DNA from: a virus
Length of the DNA stretch: 64,000 nt
Strand: one strand, 5' to 3'
IMG/VR virus record: IMGVR_UViG_3300028840_000789
Coordinates: 1-64,000 of that record
The position numbers were made by a program, and so were the translations under genes. Below are positions 1-10,171 of the stretch, in pieces. Below the pieces are notes generated by a model. That model made no database searches, was not told the DNA's origin, and was given only the letters and a program-made list of their open reading frames with translations. Numbering within the stretch: position 1 is the stretch's first letter; every line of letters starts with the position of its first letter.

Positions 1-434
1 CGCATGTCCATTATGAACAAGCTAGAAAGAGTACCTTCAATAGTCATATTAGTAAGCGTACTAAGATACTTACCATCGCCTTTAAATACAACTGTACCAG
101 TGAATGTTCCCGTAAGAGCAAAATCATCTCCTGGATCACCACTTACGTTAATCCACCAATCTTCTGTTGGTGCAGCGTTCATGGCCACCACTAGCTGAGC
201 ATAGGTTTTGAAAGGTGCAGTAGCACTTCCATCTCCAGTAGCATCTGCTGCGGAAGCATCAACATAAACAACATTATCATATAGTGCCGATTCACCACCA
301 GACTCAATCTCATCAATAAGAGTATTGAGACTTTCTACGATGGTGTTCATATCACGAGCACTAATGTTAGCAATATCTTCACCCTTAATTCCAGGGACGT
401 CGATATATTTGCGAGTTACTTTAGTAATAGACAT
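1..434 (-). CDS. Tail fibre / beta-helix adhesin, N-terminal part
   Basis: The gene is cut by the left window edge; 144 codons are visible from an ATG at 434. Residues 1-50 form a short N-terminal segment ending in a likely helix (SLNTLIDEIE). Residues about 53-78 carry the YVD...GDGS..APFKTYAQL motif that opens right-handed parallel beta-helix (pectate-lyase-like) domains, followed by alternating short strands. The same motif occurs in three downstream-neighbour genes, so this is one of a set of related fibres. It is the last visible gene of the minus-strand fibre cluster. A role in host-surface binding or depolymerase activity is inferred; no catalytic residues can be recognised in the fragment. 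Confidence 0.72.
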   Translation of the reverse strand, partial: MSITKVTRKYIDVPGIKGEDIANISARDMNTIVESLNTLIDEIESGGESALYDNVVYVDASAADATGDGSATAPFKTYAQLVVAMNAAPTEDWWINVSGDPGDDFALTGTFTGTVVFKGDGKYLSTLTNMTIEGTLSSLFIMDM

Positions 435-473
435 CGTTATAATATATTTAGAATGTTACAAAATTAATTTCAA

Positions 474-2489
474 TTAAGCTGGTTCACCTAGGTTTACTTC
501 ATTAAGTGCTACTCCATATGCCCAATCAGACGACAGTCCTGTAGTAGCGTAACAAGTATAGAGTAAGCTACCTGTGGTAACATATAGTTGCGTACCAAGA
601 CCGTGTCCGAAGCTAGGTCCAGCTTCAGTTTCATCAGTGGGGGCACTAGGATATACTTGAAATTTAACTAGTGGCTCTCCAAGCATAAAAATCCCACCAC
701 TCGCGCTAAGATCAGCTTGCCATGCATCACTACCCTTAGAGTAGAAAAGCCCCGTTCCTGCTACAGCAATTACAAGAACACCGGTAGAATCTATCATGTA
801 GATATTACCATTATTGGTACTTATACCAAACGTACTTAGTACAACTACATTATTGAGTACCATCACATCCGGTCCGGTGGAACCAGTAACGCCAAATTGA
901 AACTCAAGCGGACTATAGAAGTTATGAATATTGTATGTAGCACCATTAAGAATAGGTCTAAAATGAAATGTACTACCACTTCCAGAATCCTCTACAACAA
1001 GCCCGTTGATATCAAGAGATTCAGCATTAAGTTGATAGTTACTACCACCATCTATTAGCTGTACATCCCTCATCGTCATCGAAGTAAATCTGCGACCGTT
1101 ATCACTAGGCATAACAGGAGCTTCAAGTCTAACGTTCTTGAGATATACTTCAAATAGCACACAATCACTATTAAAAGTAAATTGTGGTATTGTAGGATAC
1201 CTATGTCGATCACCACTACTAAACTTACCATTAATACCTTCTATCATTATCCTAAAGTTATGATTTGTACCAAATACTGTAGGAATATCAATAGGAGTTA
1301 GTATGTCTTTAGCATCTGATAAAAGAATTATCTTAGTACCAGAGCTATTACCATCAGCTGCTGTTAGTGCAGCAAGAAGTGTATCAAACGGTGATTCGGC
1401 AGTGCCATCTCCCCCAGCTGATGCAGCACCATCCACGTAGTAGATATTAGGCCAATCACCGGAACTTGGTATTTCACCTGATGCACCACCTGCAAGTAGA
1501 GGATCAATCTCCTCAAATAACAACTGAGCATTTGTAGCGGACAGATTAGTAAAATTACTATCATCTACAGAACTAACACTAGCTGGTATAGAAGATACTG
1601 CTGTGTACGTTTCATCACCATCACTGTCAGTAGTAATCTTCACGTACTCCTCAGAATCAACACCAGCAGTTTGACCGGGGATTGCGATCGTGATGAAAGT
1701 TGTTAGTCTACTATCACCACCTCCAATTGCAATACCTAATCCTGCTCCAGTAACTGCACCTTCGTTATAATTTAAAGTACCGAGTGCAGGATTACCACTA
1801 ATACCAGCTCCTGTTTCATCAACAGCTGCACACATTAAACGCATATAGATACCATCACCAGCTACGGGTGTATAATCTCCTTCAAGTGCTTGAAGAGTAG
1901 GTTCACCATCATTACTGGCTTCCCACTCTTTGAAACTACCATCACCATTGTCAGTATAGAATCGGATCTTGAGATTAGAAGAAGTCCAATCACCACCAAC
2001 TCTATCCCACCAGTAAGATAAGTCAGAGATTGTAAACCACAAGAACAATGCAGCATGCCATGCAAGAGGATCATTACCATCAAGTGATCCTGCCCAAAGC
2101 GCCGTCATATCCGCAGTAGTTATAACACTAAGTGGATATGGTTCTTCAATAGCTGTAAATGTAGTAGCAGCTACTTCTGCAAGTGATGTAGAATTTTCAC
2201 CAAGTACTAACAAACCAGTCTGATCAAGTGCTGGATTGTCATTAGGTGAAACCCAATTATCAACGTCAGGAGTACCAGGCGTACCTTCAATCTTGTCCAT
2301 CTTAGCAAGATCAAGAGCAGTATCAGCTAGCTCAAGAGCGGCAATGCTTCCGAGAACAGAGTTGTTACCGCTAACCAACTCGTTCACTTTATCCAACATC
2401 CGATTTATGTACTGGGCGGATGGAAGACCAGCTCGTCTACCTTTGATCGTTAGATTACCATCTAACTTCTTCAAATCGAGTGAATCCAT
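474..2489 (-). CDS. Tail fibre protein with beta-helix domain
   Basis: This 671-residue protein has three parts: an N-terminal helical segment (1-60), a beta-rich middle (about 95-330) with a YWWDR.GGDW stretch, and from about residue 348 a YYVDGAASAGGDGT..SPFDT motif starting a right-handed beta-helix region. The C terminus is a small beta domain rich in Gly, Thr and Tyr. No transmembrane segment or signal peptide is seen, as expected for a virion fibre. It lies 34 nt downstream of the 521-residue fibre gene and 39 nt before the next one, apparently in the same operon. Trimeric adhesin/depolymerase is the family-based expectation; the sugar target cannot be read from sequence. Confidence 0.75.
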   Translation of the reverse strand: MDSLDLKKLDGNLTIKGRRAGLPSAQYINRMLDKVNELVSGNNSVLGSIAALELADTALDLAKMDKIEGTPGTPDVDNWVSPNDNPALDQTGLLVLGENSTSLAEVAATTFTAIEEPYPLSVITTADMTALWAGSLDGNDPLAWHAALFLWFTISDLSYWWDRVGGDWTSSNLKIRFYTDNGDGSFKEWEASNDGEPTLQALEGDYTPVAGDGIYMRLMCAAVDETGAGISGNPALGTLNYNEGAVTGAGLGIAIGGGDSRLTTFITIAIPGQTAGVDSEEYVKITTDSDGDETYTAVSSIPASVSSVDDSNFTNLSATNAQLLFEEIDPLLAGGASGEIPSSGDWPNIYYVDGAASAGGDGTAESPFDTLLAALTAADGNSSGTKIILLSDAKDILTPIDIPTVFGTNHNFRIMIEGINGKFSSGDRHRYPTIPQFTFNSDCVLFEVYLKNVRLEAPVMPSDNGRRFTSMTMRDVQLIDGGSNYQLNAESLDINGLVVEDSGSGSTFHFRPILNGATYNIHNFYSPLEFQFGVTGSTGPDVMVLNNVVVLSTFGISTNNGNIYMIDSTGVLVIAVAGTGLFYSKGSDAWQADLSASGGIFMLGEPLVKFQVYPSAPTDETEAGPSFGHGLGTQLYVTTGSLLYTCYATTGLSSDWAYGVALNEVNLGEPA

Positions 2490-2524
2490 ATTTATTATTA
2501 GTTAAACATTAAGAGTAATTCCTT

Positions 2525-4090
2525 TTAAGCTACCGTTGCAATAGATTTATTATCAACTGTAGGATTAGGAGCTTCAGTACCAATACTCGTATAGTCAAAT
2601 AAACTACCAGGATTTATCGCCAGAACAAATCCACCTTGGGGATCACCCGCTGGTAAGTCATTATCAATATCAATATCAGCAGCGATAAAGCCCGCGTATA
2701 AATTAAACTGTGCCGGAACATTAGATGTTGCCGGATTAGTAATTACAGCACCAGGTTCCATACGCCCACCGTAGGCATTAAGAATAGTACCAATCGCATT
2801 ACTAGCAAGAGTAATATCTCGAAGTACTGTATCATAAGAGGTAACAATCATTTGTGCACCTGCCCCTCCCGTAATCGCAAGAACCCTACTTCGATAAAGA
2901 CTAACATTTGAATCAGCCACGAAGAGAGTAGCAAGAGATGAGTTTATAACAGTTAATCCACCAATTCCTAAAGCTCGTACTGTGCCCCCACCATTAGTTA
3001 ATGTCATGTTCTTAATAACAAAGTGTGATTGGGATGTTTGAATATTGCTCGTTAAAGCTACGACAGGCCCATATCCAAGATTACTACCACCTTCACCAAG
3101 AATGGTAACTTTTGCTGTAGATGAAGCATTGATAGTAAATCCAGTACTTACATAACTAGAGTCTGTTCCAGTTCCACGCACCCGTAATAGATATTGGTTT
3201 GTATCAGTTGCACCAAGTCTATCAGTCATAGCACCTCCAAGGGTTGCGTAAGGAGTAAGACGATCTCCATCACCTGTAGTATCGTTACCTTCATCAAGAT
3301 CAACCCATAACTCAACCACATCATTAGATTGAAAAACTTGTGAGGGGGCGTCTGGAATTAGTTCCCAAGCATAAGTAGTTGGATCACTACTGCTATCTTC
3401 AACAAGACGTTTACGTCCACCTGTTCGTATAGTAGGCTGTGCTCGTAAGAATACAAAGTAACCTGATACCTCACTTACTACAGGATGGCTTACACTATTC
3501 AAAGTAACGCTAGCTCCAGGATCTCCAGCACCTGTATATTTAAGAATGACAAGATTCGTTACATCACCTAAACCACCGGGTACTGCATCTACACCTGGTT
3601 CCCACGATCCTGTTCCAAAAGCATCAGCTGTCCAGTTTGTTCCATCATTAAAGTTACCTGCAATAATGTTACTCGTAGCACCATCACGAACAACAACCAC
3701 ACTACCTGGTGTCTGCCATGCGGCCCCAAAATAATAGTAATCAGCGTTGAGAGAACCTAGTGATGCCGCAGTTAAAGCAGCAGCTTGTGCAGCAGTAATT
3801 AGTGTCCAATCGGCACTATCAGTAATTTCAAAGTTATCATTTGCAAATAATGCAGCACAATCATCACCACTAAGCTGATAGCCATATGTTTCGGGTTCAT
3901 TATTATAGGTCACCCCATATGCTACGACTGTCGCTCCAGAATCTGTAATAAGACCAAGCTCATCTTCCGTAGAGGGAAGAGCGGCTATAGCCTCTTCAAG
4001 TGTAGCAACGTCAGTTAGATTCTTCTTTACGAGCCTATCAAGATAACGAAACTTCTCGTTAGTTCTAAAACCTTTATTATTAACACTCAT
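2525..4090 (-). CDS. Tail fibre protein with beta-helix domain
   Basis: This is a 521-residue protein. The N terminus (1-45) is charged and helical (TNEKFRYLDRLVKKNL..ATLEEAIAAL), suited to attaching to a partner in the tail. A beta-rich region follows, then at about residue 260 the WVDLDEGNDTTGDGD...PYATL beta-helix opening motif and a solenoid-like region rich in Val, Ile, Asn and Gly. Its ATG overlaps the stop codon of the 58-residue gene upstream (TAATG), indicating translational coupling. It probably assembles on the distal tail with its paralogous neighbours. Enzymatic activity is possible for beta-helix fibres but not demonstrated by any motif here. Confidence 0.74.
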   Translation of the reverse strand: MSVNNKGFRTNEKFRYLDRLVKKNLTDVATLEEAIAALPSTEDELGLITDSGATVVAYGVTYNNEPETYGYQLSGDDCAALFANDNFEITDSADWTLITAAQAAALTAASLGSLNADYYYFGAAWQTPGSVVVVRDGATSNIIAGNFNDGTNWTADAFGTGSWEPGVDAVPGGLGDVTNLVILKYTGAGDPGASVTLNSVSHPVVSEVSGYFVFLRAQPTIRTGGRKRLVEDSSSDPTTYAWELIPDAPSQVFQSNDVVELWVDLDEGNDTTGDGDRLTPYATLGGAMTDRLGATDTNQYLLRVRGTGTDSSYVSTGFTINASSTAKVTILGEGGSNLGYGPVVALTSNIQTSQSHFVIKNMTLTNGGGTVRALGIGGLTVINSSLATLFVADSNVSLYRSRVLAITGGAGAQMIVTSYDTVLRDITLASNAIGTILNAYGGRMEPGAVITNPATSNVPAQFNLYAGFIAADIDIDNDLPAGDPQGGFVLAINPGSLFDYTSIGTEAPNPTVDNKSIATVA

Positions 4091-4266
4091 TAGTCATCAA
4101 GTTTAAGTTTCTCAATCGGTATAATTCGACCAGTAGTGTACTCTTGTATCACCACTAGGGTTAGACCTTCAGGAAGGTCTTTAAGATAACGTCGAGCTTG
4201 CCCTATGTGCATCGTAGGACGAAACTCCTTATCATCTGCATCTTTTAATGTTAATCGTAGTAACAT
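4090..4266 (-). CDS. Small protein between two fibre genes
   Basis: This is an uninterrupted 58-codon frame from the ATG at 4266. It starts 7 nt after the stop of the 1489-residue fibre gene and ends in TAATG with the start of the 521-residue fibre gene. The product begins MLLRLTLKDADDKEF and ends TGRIIPIEKLKLDD; it is mixed alpha/beta, soluble and acidic at the C terminus. It fills an otherwise empty 183-nt gap. I do not recognise a family. Its position between fibre genes suggests a fibre-assembly factor or small fibre subunit, which is inference only. Confidence 0.7.
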   Translation of the reverse strand: MLLRLTLKDADDKEFRPTMHIGQARRYLKDLPEGLTLVVIQEYTTGRIIPIEKLKLDD

Positions 4267-4273
4267 GATTCTA

Positions 4274-7200
4274 TTATGTTAAACTATCAGGATTTGTAAC
4301 AGTTATAGTAATAGTACCAATATGAATACCACTACTTAAAGCACCATTATCTGTAACTTCAAAGTCCAGAGTAACAGTACCAACATCTGCCGAAGTAAAT
4401 GCAATAAACTCACTTCTAGGATCAGCATTACCAGCCCCAAATGCTCCTCCATTTCTTCGTAAGAAGTAAGTATATGGTGCAGTACCGTTCTTTACGGAAA
4501 CAATTAGATCAGCTGCAGTAATACGAGCAACACCGTTACCTGCTCCATCATCACGTAGTGCAACCGATGCGGTTGTTAATGAGACAGCTTGAATATCGTC
4601 AGTTGTAAGACCATCATCGTATTCAAGAATACCTTCTACTGTTCGTGTAAGATTTACGTCTTCATCGGGTACAGTAATAGTACGAGTAGTAAGAGTGGTG
4701 ATAGCACTTAGATCGAAATCAAGTTCTTTACTTGAATCACTACTATCAAATAACAGGAAGTTAGCTGTACTAAATTGCGTTTGTGACTGTGCTACTCCAC
4801 CACCTGATCCAGTTGCTCCAAGTGCTTCTCCTCGTCTATCAATATAGCCATCAACAGATCCAGTTTCTTCATCAACCACGTTAAAGTATTCACCACCAGC
4901 AGCAGTACTATATCGTAAGACAACAGTACCGAGTAGAATAGCACATCCTTTTGCGGCAGCAACTTCACTAGGCAATGCGGTTATATCATATCCAGCTATA
5001 TCAAGATATGCGTCACTGTTGTTATTATACTTATTCAACGGTAAGAGAACTCCAATACGTGTACCAACTGATTGACTATTTACAAACAGCACCAACGTAA
5101 ATCGGAATCTGGCACCATTTGTAAGAAGTGAAGCACCTGTTGCATCTACTGTAATATCCTCAAGACCATTAATAGATAAGTATGGTGTTGTAGGATGATT
5201 TAAGCAGAACATTGTAGCAGGACTAGTTATCGCACTGAATGATTGTAAGTGCAACTGGTACATCGTACCCGCATCTACTCCCACTTCAACATCATCTGGC
5301 GTTGATGTAGCATCAATATTTAGATTGATTGCTGCACCGCTTTTCCACGTACCACCAAGCTGTCGAATCTTTTCCCGCTCATAGCTAAGCATACCACGAC
5401 CTCCATGAAACAGACCGTCATTATACCTCTGGAATAGATCAACACCAATTGAACCAAATGTAGTTGCATCTCTAATTATCGTAACACCACCCCATGCAAA
5501 TTCTGCTACACCACCAACGGATGGGCTTGTTTCCGATAGGGTTAATTGGGCATTACCATAAGACGTTTCCTCAAAGTAGATATAGACTGTTTTAGCAGTT
5601 GTAGAAGCACCAGTAAATGTAATACCATTAGCAGATCTAAGTTTGCCTCCCGCACCTGAACCAGTAGTAGCGTCAAGTACATAACGTGTTCCATTTAGAA
5701 GCACAGTAATATCACCACCTCCGTCAGTTTCCGCATCTACGTACAGTGAGCCTCCAACATTAACGAATGAGTAGCTAACTTTAGCAAAAGTTACTCCACT
5801 ATCTCTATTTGCAGAACTATCTCGTAGTAACTCAAACTGTTCTACAATCTCGGTAGTAGGGGGTCCTACAAGTCCACCACTTTGAGCTTCAGTAAGACTA
5901 TCTGGCTCCAGTTGAGTACCATGTAAGTCATATGTAGGTAGTGCAACAGCACCGCTCCAGTCAATATCTTGTACAGATACAAATTCTCCATCAAACGTTA
6001 GATCACTATCAACACTGGTAAGAGTTGTTTGTCCGTCTACATGAAAGTCCGTAAGAGTTACAGCACCATTACCACTTTGATTAAGTATTTCTAGATCACC
6101 TGTAAAACGTACTCGTCCAAATTGTAGTGATGCAGTACCACTACCTAAATCTCTTAGTATAACAGTAGAAGCAGAGTTAAGGAAAGTACTCTCAATCCAT
6201 TGTGCATCACCTCCACTTCCTCCATTAAACCGAATTTCAACATCGTGTAGGATAGATCTAAACGCAGACTGTCTCATTATAAGACTCGTCGTACTTGCAG
6301 TAAGATTTATAATTATACTAGCACCAGAAGCATTATTAAGAACAGCACCCTCTTGTAAGGTCACGTTCATGAATGCGCTCCAACTAGTAATAGACATTTG
6401 TCCACCTGCTACAAGATACGTTTGGTTTCCAGAAGTAGTAACAGTAAAGTCAAGTCCATGAGTATGTATGGATGAACCTACACCTGTTACATTACAAGTA
6501 AATGTCATATCAGCTCCACCATCGCCAATGATTGCATAACTAACACCGGCCGTCGCATCAGTAAGTGTACCCGCGTTATCACCCGGATTGCCACTAAGAT
6601 GTATTGTAGCATGATTACCTGAGCCAGGACTAGGTACACTAGCAATAGTATCAAATGGATCATTAGCTGTGCCCACTCCACCAGCAGCAACTGTTGTATC
6701 TACATACCAAATTGTTGATGGTGAGAGAATAGAAAGGTTTACCCCAAGAGCACTAGTATTTACATCAAAAGATTCAGCAGTAGGATTGTAGTTCGCAGCT
6801 GTATTAACATCAAAGTTTGTTATACCCCCACCATAATTAGCAGTTCCACCAATATTAATCTGACCATTATCGAAATCAAATCGACCACCTAGAAGATTCA
6901 AGTCACCTGCAATCGTGTGAACAACGGCTGTATCTACTCTAGCCCTACCATCATAAATAGTAACATCATTAAGTTGGTTGTTCAACTTTAAATTCGTTCC
7001 CTCATATATAAAGATGTCAGTACTGGTATTAAGTGTACCAACACTAAGCCCATCACATCCCATAAAGTGGAACTCCGATCCGGCACTAGCTAGTGACCAG
7101 TTATTACCTGTAATAGTACAGTCAATAGCATAGAACTTAGCAACACATGCTCCTGTTAAACTCGTTGATAGCTGTACATTCTCTGCAACTACCGTTACAT

Positions 7201-8743
7201 CACCATTAATTTTTGGTGCAAGTGAAACATACTTACGTCGGTTATTACCAGCTATTAACTTAAAGTAAACAGGATCACCAGTCGTTAGTGAACTAGTAAA
7301 ATTGTAAGCTATAAACTCTGCTAGATAGATTACGTAAGCATTGCTACTGTCAGCATTCCTAGCTACAACGGCTTCTTCAATAGTCTTAAAGGGACTATTC
7401 CTAGTTCCACTTCCCGTCGTAGCGACATTAGGATCAACATACAATGCCTTCCAAGTATAGTCAGCAAGGTTATCAAGCGCATCACTTACAGTAGTACCAG
7501 GAATAGTAGAGTCATTGATAATATCATCACTACCAAGATTAGCTACAAGCGTATCAAGTGCAAATATCTGATCATCTATATCATCAAATAAGGTTTGTGC
7601 ATCAATACCAATTAGGGTATCGAAGTTAATATCATTAACTACAATAGTGTTAGCTGGAATACCTGCAAGATATGCACCAATAGAATCGAGAGCTGCTGTT
7701 ACAGAAGCTCCCGCCCACGATAGTGAATCATTAGTAATTTGATCTGAACTATAGTCTCCTGCTTGAGCTGTTACAGCTCCAGTTCTTCCGAATACCGAAG
7801 TAACGACATTGACTAGATTAGTATAAACAAATGTCCAGTATATCGCACCACTATCCCCAAGATTACCAGTAAACTCATATACCTTACCATCAGATAATAC
7901 TTGCCATTGCTCTCCATTAGTGATAGTGTTAGCAGCATCCCTTGCAGGAATATCAGCAAACTCACCAGTAATGCCAGCAGCACCAAGCGAAATAGCATTA
8001 GTTAGTGTAGTTTCAAGTGCATCAATATACGTCTGACTATAAGCATAATTATAGACAGCAGTTTCAGTAGTAACCGATGTACTTGGCCCCGTAATAGTGT
8101 CAGTAGGTGTTAAACTAATTAACTCAAGAGCATCAACTCTAGCGACAAGTGCTAGATGGGTAGACTCTTCTACTGGGACAAAGACGCCTGTCGCAATATT
8201 ATCAATGATAGCAGGCTTATTAGCAATAGTATTCCAGTCAGCAAGACCAGCTTGTGCTATCTTCCTCCACGTTGTACCCTCATATATAACCCAATCAAGT
8301 GTGTTAAAAGTTTGATTACCACTACCAAAGTCAATAGTACCCGATTCGGTACATACGTAAAAGAACCCGTTGGTTGTTCCAACAGGTGATGGACCGAGAT
8401 CAGCGATAGCATTTCCATCTTGATTCAGACCTGTAACAGCAGAGAATGTTCCCTTAAATACAACTCCACCCGTGAACGTAGCGTTCAGCGGGAGTAGTTC
8501 CCACTTAGTGTTATCCGCTAGGTTACTTGATGTAGCTAACCAAAAGATAGCAGGTTGACCACCATAGTTCTCAACGGTACAAAGCATGTATGGATAACGA
8601 CGTTGCACTGGAATAGCATCACGTTGTGAAATGCTAGCTTTGTTATGACAACCTCCGTATCCCTCATTAGCATAAGTGGTAGGATAAACATCGCTACCAA
8701 ACTTAGGTCGTATCGGGCCAGTAACAGTTGTTTGAAATGCCAT
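4274..8743 (-). CDS. Large tail fibre with two beta-helix modules
   Basis: This 1489-residue protein is the longest fibre gene. An N-terminal domain (1-210) precedes two separate beta-helix opening motifs, YVDPNVATTGSGT.NSPFKT near residue 433 and YVDTTVAAGGVGT.NDPFDT near 678, so the solenoid appears duplicated. Residues about 1000-1300 are beta-rich. A stretch around 1330-1370 (FLLFDSSDSSKELDFDLS followed by TRTITVPDEDVNL) resembles a segment common in phage tail-fibre C-terminal regions. The last about 90 residues look Ig-like. It overlaps the start of the 315-residue gene's stop by 1 nt. It is probably the main receptor-binding fibre or tailspike. Confidence 0.78.
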   Translation of the reverse strand: MAFQTTVTGPIRPKFGSDVYPTTYANEGYGGCHNKASISQRDAIPVQRRYPYMLCTVENYGGQPAIFWLATSSNLADNTKWELLPLNATFTGGVVFKGTFSAVTGLNQDGNAIADLGPSPVGTTNGFFYVCTESGTIDFGSGNQTFNTLDWVIYEGTTWRKIAQAGLADWNTIANKPAIIDNIATGVFVPVEESTHLALVARVDALELISLTPTDTITGPSTSVTTETAVYNYAYSQTYIDALETTLTNAISLGAAGITGEFADIPARDAANTITNGEQWQVLSDGKVYEFTGNLGDSGAIYWTFVYTNLVNVVTSVFGRTGAVTAQAGDYSSDQITNDSLSWAGASVTAALDSIGAYLAGIPANTIVVNDINFDTLIGIDAQTLFDDIDDQIFALDTLVANLGSDDIINDSTIPGTTVSDALDNLADYTWKALYVDPNVATTGSGTRNSPFKTIEEAVVARNADSSNAYVIYLAEFIAYNFTSSLTTGDPVYFKLIAGNNRRKYVSLAPKINGDVTVVAENVQLSTSLTGACVAKFYAIDCTITGNNWSLASAGSEFHFMGCDGLSVGTLNTSTDIFIYEGTNLKLNNQLNDVTIYDGRARVDTAVVHTIAGDLNLLGGRFDFDNGQINIGGTANYGGGITNFDVNTAANYNPTAESFDVNTSALGVNLSILSPSTIWYVDTTVAAGGVGTANDPFDTIASVPSPGSGNHATIHLSGNPGDNAGTLTDATAGVSYAIIGDGGADMTFTCNVTGVGSSIHTHGLDFTVTTSGNQTYLVAGGQMSITSWSAFMNVTLQEGAVLNNASGASIIINLTASTTSLIMRQSAFRSILHDVEIRFNGGSGGDAQWIESTFLNSASTVILRDLGSGTASLQFGRVRFTGDLEILNQSGNGAVTLTDFHVDGQTTLTSVDSDLTFDGEFVSVQDIDWSGAVALPTYDLHGTQLEPDSLTEAQSGGLVGPPTTEIVEQFELLRDSSANRDSGVTFAKVSYSFVNVGGSLYVDAETDGGGDITVLLNGTRYVLDATTGSGAGGKLRSANGITFTGASTTAKTVYIYFEETSYGNAQLTLSETSPSVGGVAEFAWGGVTIIRDATTFGSIGVDLFQRYNDGLFHGGRGMLSYEREKIRQLGGTWKSGAAINLNIDATSTPDDVEVGVDAGTMYQLHLQSFSAITSPATMFCLNHPTTPYLSINGLEDITVDATGASLLTNGARFRFTLVLFVNSQSVGTRIGVLLPLNKYNNNSDAYLDIAGYDITALPSEVAAAKGCAILLGTVVLRYSTAAGGEYFNVVDEETGSVDGYIDRRGEALGATGSGGGVAQSQTQFSTANFLLFDSSDSSKELDFDLSAITTLTTRTITVPDEDVNLTRTVEGILEYDDGLTTDDIQAVSLTTASVALRDDGAGNGVARITAADLIVSVKNGTAPYTYFLRRNGGAFGAGNADPRSEFIAFTSADVGTVTLDFEVTDNGALSSGIHIGTITITVTNPDSLT

Positions 8744-9690
8744 TATGAAATACGAGTTTTAGTAATACCACCAAAAGGAAACTCACTTCGGAACATCTTA
8801 ACCGTTCGTGGGATTCCATAATCATTTGCAATTGCAAGATCAGGTTGCTGGATAAAGCTAGCAGATAACAGGGCCACACCTGTAGCTGGATCAATATCCG
8901 TAAATCCAATGCCCGCAGTACTTATATCACTCTCAATTCCAATAAAGGAATAGTTATTCGTGAATGTTAGATCAGTAGCTCTACTGGCAGTTAGCAGTTT
9001 TCCACCAAGCCCTTTAAGGGTAGCGAAGTCTGGTATTGAGGTCAATGCACTTGAGCCATACCATATAACAGGTAACCATTCAAGACTTTGATTGCCATTC
9101 GTAGCACCACCTTGATCATCAGTAAGTTGTACATTAATACTAACAGTTGTCCTAGTGTTATATGTAACATTAATACCTGTTATTGTCTTAGGTATTCTAG
9201 GATCAAATGCTTCTTGTGGGAAGATTGCAGGACTAGCAGATACTAGTCCCGCGTTTCCCAGTGCCAGGTTCTCTGGGTTCGCTATACCCAATGTGACGGT
9301 GAGAGAACCACTAAAGGTTTCACCGAACTCGAATGGCCCCTGGTCAAGCGTTATCGAGCTTATCGTTATGCTCTGATAAGGAGCAATTAGATTTTTAATG
9401 ATCGTGATGATCTCCTCATTACTAATATCAGTTCCGGCAGGGATACCACCGAGACTGACAGTTGTAATAGTATTGTCATCCATTATTGGATCACCGATGT
9501 AGTTTAATGCAGAAGGCTGCTTAGTTCCATCCCCAACAAGCAAGGCAACCTTACCATTAGGTAGAAAGACAGCGATGGGTCGTCCTGCTTCAATAGTTTG
9601 AGCTAGGGCATCGACATTAACCTTCTGACCCCTGTCAAAAAGAAAGGGTTTGTTCTTTGAGTTAGTATAATCAATTAATGTTAGTGCCAT
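8743..9690 (-). CDS. Fibre-associated structural protein
   Basis: The 315-residue product starts with a compact segment (FDRGQKVNVDALAQTIEAGRPIAVFLPNGKVALL). A linker with ISNEEIITIIKNLIAPY follows, and then one or two predicted beta-sandwich regions (about 110-230, Thr/Ser/Ile rich). No enzymatic motif or membrane segment is visible. Its stop overlaps the start of the 1489-residue fibre, and it follows the 157-residue gene by 5 nt. It is most likely a short fibre or a connector between fibre and tail hub; the exact role is unknown. Confidence 0.62.
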   Translation of the reverse strand: MALTLIDYTNSKNKPFLFDRGQKVNVDALAQTIEAGRPIAVFLPNGKVALLVGDGTKQPSALNYIGDPIMDDNTITTVSLGGIPAGTDISNEEIITIIKNLIAPYQSITISSITLDQGPFEFGETFSGSLTVTLGIANPENLALGNAGLVSASPAIFPQEAFDPRIPKTITGINVTYNTRTTVSINVQLTDDQGGATNGNQSLEWLPVIWYGSSALTSIPDFATLKGLGGKLLTASRATDLTFTNNYSFIGIESDISTAGIGFTDIDPATGVALLSASFIQQPDLAIANDYGIPRTVKMFRSEFPFGGITKTRIS

Positions 9691-9695
9691 GTCAT

Positions 9696-10169
9696 TTAGA
9701 TTACTTCACCTTCAAATACGGTAGCGGGCGTCTCCCAACCAAGTTGATCACCGGGACCAACATATATAAGACGATCACCATTAGAGCCACCAGGTGGTAG
9801 ACTGATACTACCACTACCACCTGACTGGTTAAGAATGGTTACATTCTCAAGAGATGCTTCAACGTGAGGCCCTATGACCATACCCCATCTATAGGAGTAG
9901 TCAGACATAAGCTGTCTAAGCGTTGCCTCTGTAATTGAATCATCGAAATACAGGACTGCATTGCCATCCGCGTCAATAACATTAAACGTCGGATCATTAA
10001 GTTGTGCAATAATCCAATCAGCTTCTTCAATGTAAAGCATGATTCTATTCCAATCAGCTTGACGTTCACGACCTTTATCTTCAAGGCGTACGAGTTCAGC
10101 AGCTTGGTCGGAGAGCCACTCTTTAGCACTACCAATGAAACTAATAATATCTTCTTGTATCGTAGCCAT
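9696..10169 (-). CDS. Small tail/fibre protein
   Basis: The product has 157 residues. The first about 70 are strongly helical (AKEWLSDQAAELVRLEDKGRERQADWNRIMLYIEEADWII), compatible with a coiled-coil attachment region. The rest is beta-rich with a Gly/Ser linker (QSGGSGSISLPPGGSNGD), ending in a short strand-rich cap. It lies 2 nt after the collagen-like fibre gene and 5 nt before the 315-residue gene. The architecture is typical of a fibre attachment or trimerisation subunit, but no family can be named. Confidence 0.6.
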   Translation of the reverse strand: MATIQEDIISFIGSAKEWLSDQAAELVRLEDKGRERQADWNRIMLYIEEADWIIAQLNDPTFNVIDADGNAVLYFDDSITEATLRQLMSDYSYRWGMVIGPHVEASLENVTILNQSGGSGSISLPPGGSNGDRLIYVGPGDQLGWETPATVFEGEVI

Positions 10170-10171
10170 AA

